64,000 nt of DNA from Talpa occidentalis (lineage: Eukaryota > Chordata > Mammalia > Eulipotyphla > Talpidae), in the NCBI RefSeq assembly GCF_014898055.3, contig NW_023603184.1, positions 115,310,615 to 115,374,614 on the forward strand, given 5' to 3'. Positions within the stretch are counted from its first letter, which is position 1, and every line of letters starts with the position of its first letter. Of the stretch, positions 11,601 to 20,411 are shown one piece after another. A program made the translations under genes and the position numbers. The notes below the pieces were generated by a model that had not been told where the DNA came from, did not search any database, and worked only from the letters and a program-made list of their open reading frames with translations.

Positions 11601-12656
11601 CATGTTATCCTTCCCATTTTACCAATGTGAAACTGTATCAGAGAAGATAAGAAACTTGGCTAAAGTCAGAGCTAATACTAACTGCCTAATTTGTGATTCA
11701 AATATAGTTTTGATTCCAAAATACCAGGCTTTTTCACTGTTCAGAAGTAAACTGAGGGCTGGAAGGAATATTTGATCTTTGGAATATTTTAATGTATTTT
11801 GAGTTAGCTGCCAATTTAAAAATTCTGGAGATATTACAGTAAATATTTGGATTTCCAATTTTTTGAAAATTCTGATACCCAGTAACACATGGCTTAATTA
11901 TCTGCCGCTATCTTACTTAGTTTGGAGCTGAGTAGTGACCTCATCCAGATATTTTCCACCTTATATCCAGCCCACTTATTTATGTAACCTGTCTGGAGGT
12001 CCTCTACAAACATCTGAGTTAATAAATGTTACACCATTGTATGCTTTAATACGACAGTTTATCACTTATTTAGGTACCAACACAAGTTATGTATATGAAC
12101 ATACATAATTTCAAGCTAGAGAGAGGAGGGCTACGTACTCCTAGGACTTCAGCTGAGACCATGAAACATACAGGTGGAGAAAGAGAAAAGGCATTACTGA
12201 AGGAAAAACATGGAAAAATATGAGCATGGTTTCTTTTTGGCAACAGGATTGGCTAAGGTTGGGACCCTACTGTGGAGCACCTTAAAAGTCAGGCTGACGG
12301 GTTTAATGTTAGAAGATTTTGCATAAAAGAAATCAGTCCCTAAAATTTAATTTTTACACATAACAAATATAAAGGAATTATATCACTTTGCTTTTTCCAA
12401 AAAAAGTATAAACTACTAACATAATGTCTACTTACTTTAAGTGAACTTCTGTTTGGGAATGTATTGCTTCTCCCAATACATTTCCAGTTTCATCCACCAC
12501 AGCAGCTGCTGTATCATCACAACTGGTTTCAATTCCCAATACTAGTCTATGAAGAAATTGTTTTCCAGGATGAAAATTAAAACTTCTTAAAAATTCATAA
12601 ATTTTTCTTTTTGAGGGTTTGGAAAAAAGTCCTGCTGTCGTATTCAATATTAGCAT
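5528..12656 (-). CDS. OSGEPL1: OSGEPL1, mitochondrial tRNA N6-threonylcarbamoyltransferase (complete, 7 coding exons)
   Basis: Kae1/TsaD/Qri7-family enzyme. It transfers threonylcarbamoyl from threonylcarbamoyl-AMP (made by YRDC) to A37 of ANN-decoding mitochondrial tRNAs. The spliced frame joins 12436-12656, 10074-10461, 8886-9090, 8662-8810, 7747-7877, 7558-7629 and 5528-5606, totalling 1245 bp, or 414 residues plus TGA; I recall the human protein as the same length. Visible motifs are the ASKHA-fold start GIETSCDDTA (41-50), the metal-binding HHMEAH (146-151), a SGGH motif shortly after, and VVSGGVASN in the C-terminal half. The first ~38 residues are basic and hydroxylated without acidic clusters at the very start, fitting a mitochondrial presequence. 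All introns are GT-AG and phases agree, so the gene looks functional. The start ATG at 12654-12656 lies 20 bp inside exon 2. Confidence 0.97.
5783..5875 (-). mobile_element. old L1 3' fragment
   Basis: The text TTTGAGGTGTAATTGACTCA followed by TGTATACAATTCCATGAG resembles the 3' region of ancient L1 (L1M type) elements. Confidence 0.45.
6099..6357 (-). mobile_element. tRNA-derived SINE, young, with perfect TSD
   Basis: Reverse copy in the OSGEPL1 last intron. The 17-bp target-site duplication CAGCTTGCTTGTTTTCT flanks it exactly at 6082-6098 and 6358-6374, showing recent L1-driven insertion. Confidence 0.95.
6896..6936. repeat. 22-bp tandem duplication
   Basis: GACTATTTCTCAGCTGTCT occurs at 6896-6914 and again, identical, at 6918-6936. 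Confidence 0.9.
7156..7425 (-). mobile_element. tRNA-derived SINE with 13-bp TSD
   Basis: Reverse copy of the older subfamily. The TSD CAGGAATGGAATT lies at 7143-7155 and 7426-7438. Confidence 0.9.
7558..7629 (-). CDS. OSGEPL1: OSGEPL1 coding exon 6
   Basis: The acceptor TTTTTTAAG precedes 7629 and the donor GTATGT follows 7558. It reads NGVERLRAGLGILHDTEGIR then YEPK. Confidence 0.95.
7747..7877 (-). CDS. OSGEPL1: OSGEPL1 coding exon 5
   Basis: Starts after TTTTCAG with VVSGGVASNLYIRKALEII and ends LCTDNGIMIAW split at the Trp codon; donor GTAAGC. It carries the second glycine-rich nucleotide-site motif and the conserved DNG of the family. Confidence 0.95.
7878..8661 (-). other. OSGEPL1 intron
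   Basis: 784 bp of AT-rich sequence with no recognisable repeat or exon. Confidence 0.8.
8662..8810 (-). CDS. OSGEPL1: OSGEPL1 coding exon 4
   Basis: Acceptor TTCTACAG and donor GTAAGT. It reads GIEKGHILSSAADIAAAVQH and on to QSNAVL, in phase with both neighbours. Only a 75-bp intron separates it from the preceding exon. Confidence 0.95.
8886..9090 (-). CDS. OSGEPL1: OSGEPL1 coding exon 3
   Basis: Acceptor AAATAG and donor GTATAT. It reads VARRLSLIKHPECSTMSGGK and then KNCDFSFTGLQHVIDK, a well-conserved part of the family core. Confidence 0.95.
9725..10003 (+). mobile_element. tRNA-derived SINE (OSGEPL1 intron 3)
   Basis: Forward copy, so antisense to OSGEPL1. It begins GGGCCTCCCCGGTGGTGCAG and ends (AAAT)n TCTTTTAAAAA. 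An imperfect TSD ATTATG(A/T)TCT flanks it. Confidence 0.93.
10074..10461 (-). CDS. OSGEPL1: OSGEPL1 coding exon 2
   Basis: The largest coding exon (388 bp). Acceptor CTTTCTTTCAG, donor GTAATT. It carries TGGIVPPVAQQLHRENIQ, the metal-binding HHMEAH and the SGGH motif, and ends GDMLDK. Confidence 0.96.
10462..12435 (-). other. OSGEPL1 intron 2
   Basis: 1.97 kb. It contains a MIR-like segment (listed). Several short open frames (up to 89 codons) show no family resemblance. Confidence 0.8.
11570..11735 (-). repeat. MIR fragment (probable)
   Basis: A diverged MIR core is suggested by CATTTTACCAATGTGAAACTG followed by AAGTCAGAGCTAATA, matching the usual MIR order of motifs. Strand is uncertain. 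Confidence 0.45.
12436..12656 (-). CDS. OSGEPL1: OSGEPL1 first coding exon
   Basis: The ATG at 12654-12656 opens MLILNTTAGLFSKPSKRKIY, then GIETSCDDTAAAVVDETGN. Donor GTAAGT follows 12436 within the final Lys codon. The exon itself begins at 12676 after TTCTTTTTTAG. Confidence 0.96.
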
Positions 12657-12676
12657 ATTGACTCAACAGATAATTC

Positions 12677-13788
12677 CTAAAAAAGAATTATAGAAACGAA
12701 TGTGTCATTTGGAATTGATATTAGCCACAGATGCATTCAATTAAGCTTGGTTTATTTTTTATTGGTTTCATAAGATTATAGTAAGATTAAGTCTGTAAAA
12801 GCTCAATTTTTTTAAAGGCGATAGCAACCTGATAACAGAAATAACAGTATGAATGAAAAAAATAATACCCTGTAAGGGAAGGTAAACAAGTAAATAGATA
12901 GAAACTACTTTACTAGTACTTTATTTTCACTTTGTTCTTACATATTCATTATTCTTTACAAACATCTACAGTGCAGTAGTTGTATGAATAGTGGTCTGTA
13001 GTTTATGAGACATTAAATAAACATTAGACAACACGTGGCTTTTAAAAATTAATAAAAGCAAAATGGAATAGATTATTTACTGGAATCATCTTTCAAAATA
13101 AAATTTAATCATTTGTTTCAAAAACAAGCGTTCAAAAAGACAAGATTTAGTCCTCTAGTTCAGTTGTCATAAAGCTCATTTTATCATGCCGCGCCTAAAA
13201 AGACTACAACCTATTATCTATTTTATCCATTAATTACAATCTTTTGAATGAAATCCATTTTTGTCACAGGTTGACCAAAACATAGATCTTCCCAAACCCT
13301 TTGCCCCAAGACAACAACAGTCCATCACAAAACACCCTAGTATTTTCACATTGCCAAGTATATAATTTCATGTCCCTTGTTCTCTAGAACGACCTAGATG
13401 TTTAAGTAGGTCCTTTTCCCCTACCACACTAATGGACTAAATAGGGAAAGACGCGAATACATATCTGACGTTCTATTATTCTACCCGGGCTGCGGGTATC
13501 CAGAGATTAAAGACGAGGGATCTGTTGGCAAAGCGCAGCTCGGAAAGACACACCCCCAAGGAATTGCATTTGGAGCCACTAAATACAGGGTACAACGGCT
13601 TGCGCGAAGCACTTCTCTGTCGAATCAAGAAGCTCTCAAGTGAACCCAGCGCCAGCACTGGTCTGTCCTCCTAAGGCGCGGAGAGGAAATTGCAACCGCT
13701 CTCCCAGACGCGCAAAAACGGCGATGGGAACAGGGGTGAGCAATTTCACCCTCCGTCCTAGTGAACGAAAATTGCCAGTAAGCCTCAC
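12677..13788 (-). other. OSGEPL1 intron 1
   Basis: AT-rich near the coding exon and more GC-rich toward the promoter from about 13.4 kb. No repeat recognised. Confidence 0.7.
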
Positions 13789-13850
13789 CTTTCCCTTGCA
13801 AAGACAGTCGACCGCCCTTTCTCGGGCACAAGAAAGTGTGAAACTGGCGC
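13789..13850 (-). other. OSGEPL1: OSGEPL1 non-coding exon 1 (approximate 5' end)
   Basis: On the minus strand, GAAAG followed by donor GTGAGG ends a probable 5'UTR exon at 13789. The transcription start is not visible directly. I place it near or just above 13850 because the ETS/CRE composite at 13852-13865 and the GC-rich block sit there. Confidence 0.5.
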
Positions 13851-13851
13851 T

Positions 13852-13865
13852 CGGAAGTGACGTCA
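13852..13865 (+). promoter_or_regulatory. ETS/CRE composite site, copy 1
   Basis: CGGAAGTGACGTCA joins an ETS core (CGGAAGT) to a full palindromic CRE (TGACGTCA). Such composites are known binding sites for GABP-type ETS factors with CREB/ATF factors in housekeeping promoters. Confidence 0.75.
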
Positions 13866-13981
13866 TCAGTACGGTGCCACCCTCCCGTAGGCAACGTCTG
13901 CTGTTACTGCCCTACCAGGCGTCGCTCTGAACGCAGAAAAAAACACAATAAACAAAGACCAGAAAGGACGGGACTGGCGCT

Positions 13982-13995
13982 CGGAAGTGATGTCA
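13982..13995 (+). promoter_or_regulatory. ETS/CRE composite site, copy 2 (decayed CRE)
   Basis: CGGAAGTGATGTCA in the second promoter repeat. The CRE has lost its central CpG (CG to TG), the usual result of methyl-CpG decay, while the ETS half is intact. Confidence 0.6.
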
Positions 13996-14149
13996 TCAAC
14001 ACGGCGCCGTCGTCGAGGTGCCTTGCGTCCGCTGTTACTACCCTGGAGATGAATCACATAGTAAATGTAAAGGCTAAGACTGCCTTGGCCGGAGATGCTG
14101 TGTGTGGGCCTGTTCAGTTCTCCCAGATTTGTGATTAACGAGCCCTCTA

Positions 14150-14159
14150 CAAGATGGCG
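14150..14159 (+). promoter_or_regulatory. YY1-type site
   Basis: CAAGATGGCG matches the YY1 consensus AAGATGGCGGC in its core. In this orientation it usually sits just downstream of a start site, so it might mark divergent plus-strand transcription from the OSGEPL1 promoter. Confidence 0.4.
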
Positions 14160-14474
14160 CGGCTAGTGACTGAGTACGTCTCACTACACAGCGTTCTAAA
14201 CAGCACGCTGTAGCAAAGGATTTTATTGGTTGCCTTTGGCTGGACTTTGGACAGTACTAAGAAAAGGACGGGATAGATTGTCATTCCGAGGAATTATCTC
14301 CAAATCTAAAGGTTAGGACCAGAGATACCTAATGTTTTCAGAAACATAGGGTGGAAACTAAGAACGCCCCCAAGGTCTTGAACTTTGTTGCGAGATAACC
14401 TAACCGCTTCCGGTCAATCTAAATTTTTACTCCTCTTTTTCATTTGGAGTGAAAGGGGTGGGACTGAGTGTTCT

Positions 14475-14492
14475 GTGTGTGTGTGTGTGTTT
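14475..14492. repeat. (GT)n microsatellite
   Basis: A short run of about eight GT units in intergenic sequence. Confidence 0.9.
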
Positions 14493-15504
14493 TAAAAAGG
14501 CAGTTGTAAATAGTCTTCATACCTTAAGAGATAATACGCTATTTTCGTAATGCAGTATATGCTTTGCTTCCTATGTAGGCAAACTTCATTATTGTAAGTA
14601 TTCCTTGCACTTCCTTTAGTCTCCCCCCTCTCCTGTCCAGCCCCTCCAACTTTTATTGATATGTGAACTTGTTACCATTTGTTTGAATAGATTTACCCCC
14701 AAAAGCTTTCTTCCCCGTTTGGCTTTAAAAGAGCTCCTGATAGGGTTAGGATGCCATTCATGGGCGTTCTCAACAAAATGTGGCATATTGTAACTAAACG
14801 TTGATTGGATGTTCCAACTTAATGTAAATATGCTCATTTTGTTTCTGTTATTGCCTGATTTTCCATTTGCAAACTGTAGAGGAAAATTATATCTAGAATA
14901 ATTTTCACAATACTCATTCTCTAGTTATGCCTCTCCAAATAGAATTTTATTTTTAGTTAGCATATACTTACTGAGTTCTTTCCTTTGTGCTAAAAACTGT
15001 TTGGAGTAAAAGGTGAAGTCCCTTTCCAGTCCTCAAGCTAAGTCTTAAAAATAGGCCATTACAATACAGCATTATGGAAATTGAGAGAGGGCTGAGCATT
15101 GAGAGGGAAGTTGCTTGGGAAAGGCAAATTGCTTGCCACAGATGCATCTAAGGTCTGGTAAGACCTTGTGATTAATGGGTTTCAACTTCTGCTTCTTTAG
15201 AGTCTTGAAATTTGTCACACACTCAAATTGCTAAGGAACTGCTATGTAAAAGTCATTATACCAATGTATTAAGAGAAATGCAATGGAGGTAGAATAGTTA
15301 CCAAATCCATACATTTCAGATACTCTTCAGAGTTTGGATTCTGCTAAAATAATTTTTCCTTTCTCCTTTTTAAATTTCTTTGCTGGTAAATATCTATTTT
15401 AATGCAGAACATTCTTTCATTAATCATAATATTGTTAATCAGGCCTCATGTTTGGAAGATACTTTGCTTTTATTTCACTTGCTAACCCATTATGCTTTGT
15501 TTTT
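14493..15504. other. intergenic unique sequence
   Basis: AT-rich, no exon signal or recognised repeat. Confidence 0.5.
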
Positions 15505-16060
15505 TCTTAATGTAGTAAAATATATGTAACAATACTTAGCATTTTAACCCTTTTTAAGTATGTACAGTTCATTAGCATTAAGTACATTCATGTTGTGCAA
15601 CCATCACTACTATTCATCTGTTTTTCTTCTCCCTCCAGCTGAATATTTGAATCCATTAAACACTAACTCTCAATTTCTCTTTCCCCACCCTCTGGCAAGC
15701 CACCAATCTTTGTTTTGACTAATTTGACTAGTCTAGGTATCTTACAGTATCATACAATATTTGTCCCTTAGGGACTGGCTTATTTCACTTACCATTGTAT
15801 GTCTTCAAGGTTCATCTAATGTAGCACAGGTCAGATTTTCCTTCCTTTTAAAGCTGAATGTGACTTTGTGTATACCACATTCTGTTTATCCTTTCAGATC
15901 TGTTGGACAATGTGTTGCTTCTACCTTTTGACTATTATGAATCATGCTGATATGAACAAATATTTTTTCATGTCCCTACTTTCATTTATTTAGGAAATAC
16001 CCGGAAGTAGCATTGCTTGATCATATGGCAATTGTTTAAATTTTTGAGGCACAGCAACAC
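15505..16060 (-). mobile_element. old L1, 3' end with ORF2 remnant
   Basis: Reverse orientation. GCATTAAGTACATTCATGTT and GTGCAACCATCACTACTATT are the usual old-L1 3' motifs, followed by degenerate ORF2 C-terminal coding in antisense up to CATGCTGATATGAACA. It carries many stops. Confidence 0.7.
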
Positions 16061-17184
16061 TCAAGATGATCTTATTTTTCAAATATGGGGTCTATGGGTG
16101 TTTTTGGCAAGGGAGGAAGATGATGTATCTCTGTGTTGATCTCATATAGTCCCTTTGATAAGTGCCATGGAATATGGCTTCATAGTTCATAGGAGGGACA
16201 AATGTTTCAAAGTAAGATCACTGTGTCAGATGTTCAGGAAGTAAGTGTTATGTTGTTTATTTCCTGGGAGATAACCAATAATCACCTGCTTTCTCTGTTC
16301 CTACATAAAAAAATAATAACATGAAGAAATACTGCATTCTTATGCTTGGCAATATGGTCAACATTTTTGAAAATCTGGAAGTTTTGCAGAAAAGCATCAA
16401 AATCTTGCAACTACGTAATTGGAAAGTCTGAAAATTTATATATAAAATACCATTATATTTTATATTTAAAAGAGAGTTCTTTTTATAGTGTTAATGTAAT
16501 TTCTTTAATATGGTTCTTGTATTTGAGAAGAATATTTTTATTAACAGAAGTAGTTATAGTGCAAGGACAGAGTGAAAAGTTTGGCTTATTTGCTAAACAT
16601 AAAATTATACAGAACTTCAGAGCTCCAGGTTGAGTCACTTCCGTAACTACCACTTGTTTATAAGGGTCAAGAAACAGAATAAATTTACATTACTATGCTG
16701 AACATAAAATCCACATGTATTTTTACTAAACTATTTTTTAATTATGAGCTATTTCATATTATCAGTGTGAAGAATTATATTGTCAACTTTGGTCCACACA
16801 ACACAATTTAAGAGATGAAACCTCAGCCAATACAGTTGGAACTGTGTATTGTAACCCAAAATCCAGAAGACATTATAAAAGATTTTGTAACCCAAAATCC
16901 AGGAGACATAATAAAGGAAATATAATAGTTCATGAAAAGATTAAATTTGATCTAGACAAGCCAATAGGCAAAAATTTAACAAGCTGGGGCTTTACAGTTA
17001 ATATTAGAAACATTAACCATTGGTTTAATAAATACATGGACGTTTCTTCTCATTATCTCACATTCAATACATTAGTTTTGTGAGCTGTACTTGCAAAGTA
17101 TACCCCTAATCTGACCCCTTCATTATCCTCTAGTCCAAATGTCTCTTAACTGTAGTAGCTTCCCAACTATTCTTCCTGCTTTTT
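16061..17184. other. intergenic sequence
   Basis: AT-rich. It contains a 36-bp tandem duplication (listed). Open frames at 16346-16633 and 16844-17083 have no recognisable family, and the second is partly built from that duplication. Confidence 0.5.
16849..16920. repeat. 36-bp tandem duplication
   Basis: TTGTAACCCAAAATCCAG begins each unit, at 16849 and 16885; the rest of the unit differs at several sites. Confidence 0.85.
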
Positions 17185-18045
17185 ATTCCCTTGTAGTTTA
17201 TTCTCAGTATTAAGTTTTAGAAACAAATCAGATACCTTTAATTTCCTGCATAAAACTTTCCAATGGCTTTGTCAAGCTTAGAGTAAAATCTGTTCCTTGG
17301 TCCATTAAACCCTACGTGATCTGGCCCCCGTGCCTGCTTCTCCTACCCTCATTTGCTACCATTCTCATCTTCCTTTTGTTTTTTACTCCTTTTTAGCCCT
17401 AGTGGCTATGTTGTTTTTCTCCAAACATGCCACTCTCCTTTCTGTCCTAGAGCCTTAAACTGGCATTATCCTTTTTGGGAAGTCTTTTTCCCCAAACTTT
17501 TTTCTTGCTCCTTTATATTAGTAAGATCTATTTCCAAATGTCACCTAAGTTAGGATCTTCAGGAAAAGAACTTTCTGACCAGGCTCACCTGCATTTATCT
17601 CTACATGAAATATATATTTGCTTACACATTTCTTTTTTTTTTAAAAAGATTTATTTACTTATGCATACAAGAGGTGGGGTACAAGAGGTGTGGGGGTAGT
17701 GAGAGGATTCACCAGTGACAGAGTGGGGAATAGAACAGGCAGATTGACTGAAACACACTGCTGAGGGGAGCAGCAGGTGAGTCAGGAGAGGTCTGCTGCG
17801 CCATGTGGGTAGCTCCCTGGCGGGCGAGCGAACTCATGCTGCAGTGGCTGCGGATTGCTTCATAGGTTGCATCTTAACCCCTTGTACCACCAGGGAGGCC
17901 CTGCTTATTCATTTATTTTCTGTTCTTCAACTTGAATGTACCCACCTAAAGGAAAGGATTTGGTTTGTCTTGTTTACAAACTACCTGTAATACCTAAAAC
18001 AATATCTGTAACAGAGTAGGCCTTCAAATATCTGTTGAATAAATA
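17185..18045 (+). mobile_element. L2 LINE 3' region, split by a SINE
   Basis: The order of motifs follows L2: CAATGGCTTTGTCAAGCTTA, CCTACGTGATCTGGCCCC, ATTTCCAAATGTCACC, then after the SINE AGGAAAGGATTTGGTTTGTC and the end AGTAGGCCTTCAAATATCTG TTGAATAAAT. The SINE at 17633-17899 interrupts it. Confidence 0.75.
17633..17899 (-). mobile_element. tRNA-derived SINE inside L2
   Basis: Reverse copy with a T-run and AAAGATTTATTTACTTATGC at the left and CACCAGGGAGGCCC at the right. It splits the L2 copy, so it is younger. Confidence 0.9.
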
Positions 18046-18080
18046 CTTTTAAAACATTTAAAGTTAAAAGTAGGGGAAAT

Positions 18081-18342
18081 GGGCCTCCCTGGTGGCGCAG
18101 CGGTTGAGCGCTGGGTTGCGAAGCTGCCTGCAGCCTCTGCAGCGCTGGTTCGATCCCCAGCCACCAGGGAGGGTCCCACATGGCGCACAGACCTCTCCTG
18201 CCACCCGCTGCTCCCCTCAGCAGTGTACTTCATTAGTCTGCCTGTTCTGCTCTCCGCTCTGGCTTTGGTGAATTCTCTCACCCTCCCGAGCTTCTGACTG
18301 TACCCAGTGCTTGTATAAATAAATAAATCTTTAAAAAAAAAA
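18081..18342 (+). mobile_element. tRNA-derived SINE, close to consensus, perfect TSD
   Basis: The best-preserved copy. A-box TGGCGCAGCGG and B-box GGTTCGATCCC of the RNA polymerase III promoter are intact, and it ends AAATAAATAAATCTTTAAAA. The 14-bp TSD AAAAGTAGGGGAAA lies at 18066-18079 and 18343-18356. Confidence 0.95.
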
Positions 18343-18423
18343 AAAAGTAGGGGAAAATAGCAGACCTGAATCAGAGGCAAATTTCCATCTCTAAATCTGT
18401 ATTAAAATATATGTGTGTGTATG

Positions 18424-18450
18424 TATCTATATCTATCTATCTATCTATAT
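18424..18450. repeat. (ATCT)n microsatellite
   Basis: About six ATCT/ATCTAT units just before a SINE. Confidence 0.9.
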
Positions 18451-18464
18451 AAAAGCCTTTTGAG

Positions 18465-18716
18465 GGGCTTCCATGGTGGCACAGGGGTTAAACTCACAGC
18501 ACTATCCAGCTATTGCCAGCCGATACCCTTAGCCATGGACCTCTCCCATTTCATCCACTGCTCCACTTAGCAGTGTATTTCAGTGGATCTGCCTGTTCTG
18601 CTCCCCACTCTGTCTCTGGTGAATCCCCTCACCACCACCCCCAAATCCACCCCCCACCTCTGGCATATACTCCAGTTCTTGTATGCATAAATAAATAAAA
18701 AAAATCTTTAAAAAAA
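18465..18716 (+). mobile_element. tRNA-derived SINE, old subfamily
   Basis: Begins GGGGCTTCCATGGTGGCACA and ends in an (AAAT)n / A-rich tail. The head and the GAATCCCCTCACC segment are diverged from the young copies. Confidence 0.88.
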
Positions 18717-18829
18717 TAAGCCTTGGCGATAAAGCAAATGAAGAAAAGCAGAGAAAAATTTTAGCCACCTTAGTTTTACAAATTCAGTTGCTTAAAAAAA
18801 AACTTGCAAAGTGTTATTTTGATGACTGA

Positions 18830-18994
18830 ATTTAGAGAGCTTTTACAATAAACTTAGACCAAAGAAAAATTTTATTCAAGTATAGATTACTGGTTATTTA
18901 AAAATACATGGAAAAGACAAACATACAAAGGTATTATCATACAACTGATTTCTAAATGAATGCTTTTGAAATACAAAACACTGATCAGTACCCC
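18830..18994. repeat. duplicated block, copy 1 (end of ORMDL1 3'UTR)
   Basis: Direct duplicate of 20482-20640. Shared landmarks in order are TAGAGAGCTTTTACAATAA, GTATAGATTACT-GTTATTT, AAAAGACAAACATA, GATTATCATAC-type text and CTTTTGAAATACAAAA. Confidence 0.85.
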
Positions 18995-20275
18995 AAAGGT
19001 CAGTTTATTGAAACAAGTTGATTTTTAAGTTGGTCTATAACTCTTTTCTCTCAATTTTGTTTACAGACATAACTAGGCTTTTCTGTTTCATCCCATATTA
19101 GAACTTTGCTTTTTTGATATGTTTACTTCTCAAAGTAGTATACAGATTATTTCTTGCAATTATTGTCATCAATTATAAGAAGCTTCTTGAAGTAATAAGA
19201 ATTCCATATGGTTGCTACTTTGGAAATGGTTACCATTTTGAGTTATCTACACTAAGACTCATGTATTGAAAATGGGCAAAATATGGAGGCCGGGAACAAG
19301 AATACTAAGAAAAAACAATGTTATCTTTTACTGCAGGTTTGCAAAAAAAGACTTCATTATTTACTTTGGTGTTATTGCTGGAAAAGCAATTTCTGCCAGA
19401 CCACAGGTTGGCTATATATAGTTGCCCGTTTTATATTTCTTTTTCTATGAATGGCAGACTTTAACAATTATATTGCTCAACCAACTTTTAAAGAGATCTT
19501 TAAATTATTATACAATTTAACTGTGAAATAAATTATTTTCTTAATTGGTTTAGTTGCCATGTATCTGTAAAGGCAGAAAAACCCCACTTTGTTCCAAAAT
19601 TAGAAGGCTAAGAGGCTATTTGTAGTATGCCTATTTTCTATTATCAGTCATAAAGGTAGATTTTCCTCAATTCAGTAACTTACTTAATGTAAAAATGACC
19701 TCATCTCTCAACACACAATGTTGAGCCATCAAGCCTAAAAGCACACTCATAAGGTAGGAATTGGCTTGTATAAAACAAGAGGGCATATACCCTCTTATAT
19801 AACACAAGTGGATATGTATGGTAATACAAAAAAATCTATAATAAACTTGTGAAGAGATGATTTTGGTTTATATGCAAGTCTGCTTAAAGTGACCATGACT
19901 TAATGATTGGAAATTTTCTCCTCCTAACATAATATCCATTCAACTATAAGCTAAATTGGTCCTAATATCTTACAAATCTCTTACTTCCTTGGAATTATCT
20001 ATTACATCCTCACTTTACAGTCATTTAACTTATAAGCTGGGCCTGCCCAGCAAGGATACATATAAAGCCTCGCTTCAGAAATATACTCGATGCATTAAAT
20101 AGAGGCATCTTTTAGTAAAAATCTGCACTTCAAAACAGCATATGAAGAACTGGCAACTGGTCCTCCAATGTAAATACTTCATTTTCACATTATCATAGTG
20201 GTCAGTTTACTAACCACTTCTTCCTTACAGGAAAATCAGTAGTTTGAATATATTTTTGTTCAGTTTTAAAACATC
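18850..20275 (-). other. ORMDL1: ORMDL1 3'UTR (end inferred)
   Basis: Follows the ORMDL1 stop without a splice signal. Its length to the AATAAA at 18871 is about 1.4 kb. It is AT-rich and free of SINEs, unlike the flanks, which fits retained 3'UTR sequence. Confidence 0.6.
18871..18876 (-). terminator. candidate ORMDL1 polyadenylation signal
   Basis: AATAAA on the minus strand, 1.4 kb past the ORMDL1 stop. It lies in copy 1 of a duplicated block; the matching site in the intronic copy reads ATGAAA-like and is not a signal. Confidence 0.5.
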
Positions 20276-20411
20276 TCAATACTTATTAATTCCAAAGATC
20301 CGAACACCATGTAGCTGTGGCATTTTGGGAATTAGCACACTCAGGAGAGAAGCTGTGTTTAGGATGAAGTGAGTTGGATCATATTTCGTATAGAAACTTG
20401 CCAGAAAATAT
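20276..20411 (-). CDS. ORMDL1: ORMDL1 coding exon 3 (last)
   Basis: The acceptor TTTCTACAG precedes 20411. The first base completes a Leu codon, then [20 protein letters not shown], ending GINKY and TGA at 20276-20278. Confidence 0.96.

Larger units (their letters stand above)
13831..14045. repeat. 130-bp tandem duplication in the OSGEPL1 promoter
   Basis: The block starting AGAAAG at 13831 recurs at 13961. The shared core ACTGGCGCTCGGAAGTGA and the later CTGTTACT-CCCT align at a constant 130-bp offset over about 85 bp without indels. Confidence 0.85.
13640..14200 (-). promoter_or_regulatory. OSGEPL1 CpG-rich promoter region
   Basis: A GC- and CpG-rich block in AT-rich surroundings, upstream of the first exon donor. 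It holds two ETS/CRE composite sites, a YY1-type site at 14150 and, just outside, an inverted CCAAT (ATTGG) near 14226. No TATA box is evident, as expected for a housekeeping promoter. Confidence 0.75.

Noticed and set aside
13625..14138. Several 60-96 codon frames around the OSGEPL1 promoter
   Set aside because: GC-rich promoter sequence open on both strands, with no recognisable family. The frame at 13640-13930 crosses the promoter duplication.
18424..18450. Regular short repeats considered as a CRISPR-like array
   Set aside because: It is a plain tetranucleotide microsatellite without spacers, in a mammalian genome.
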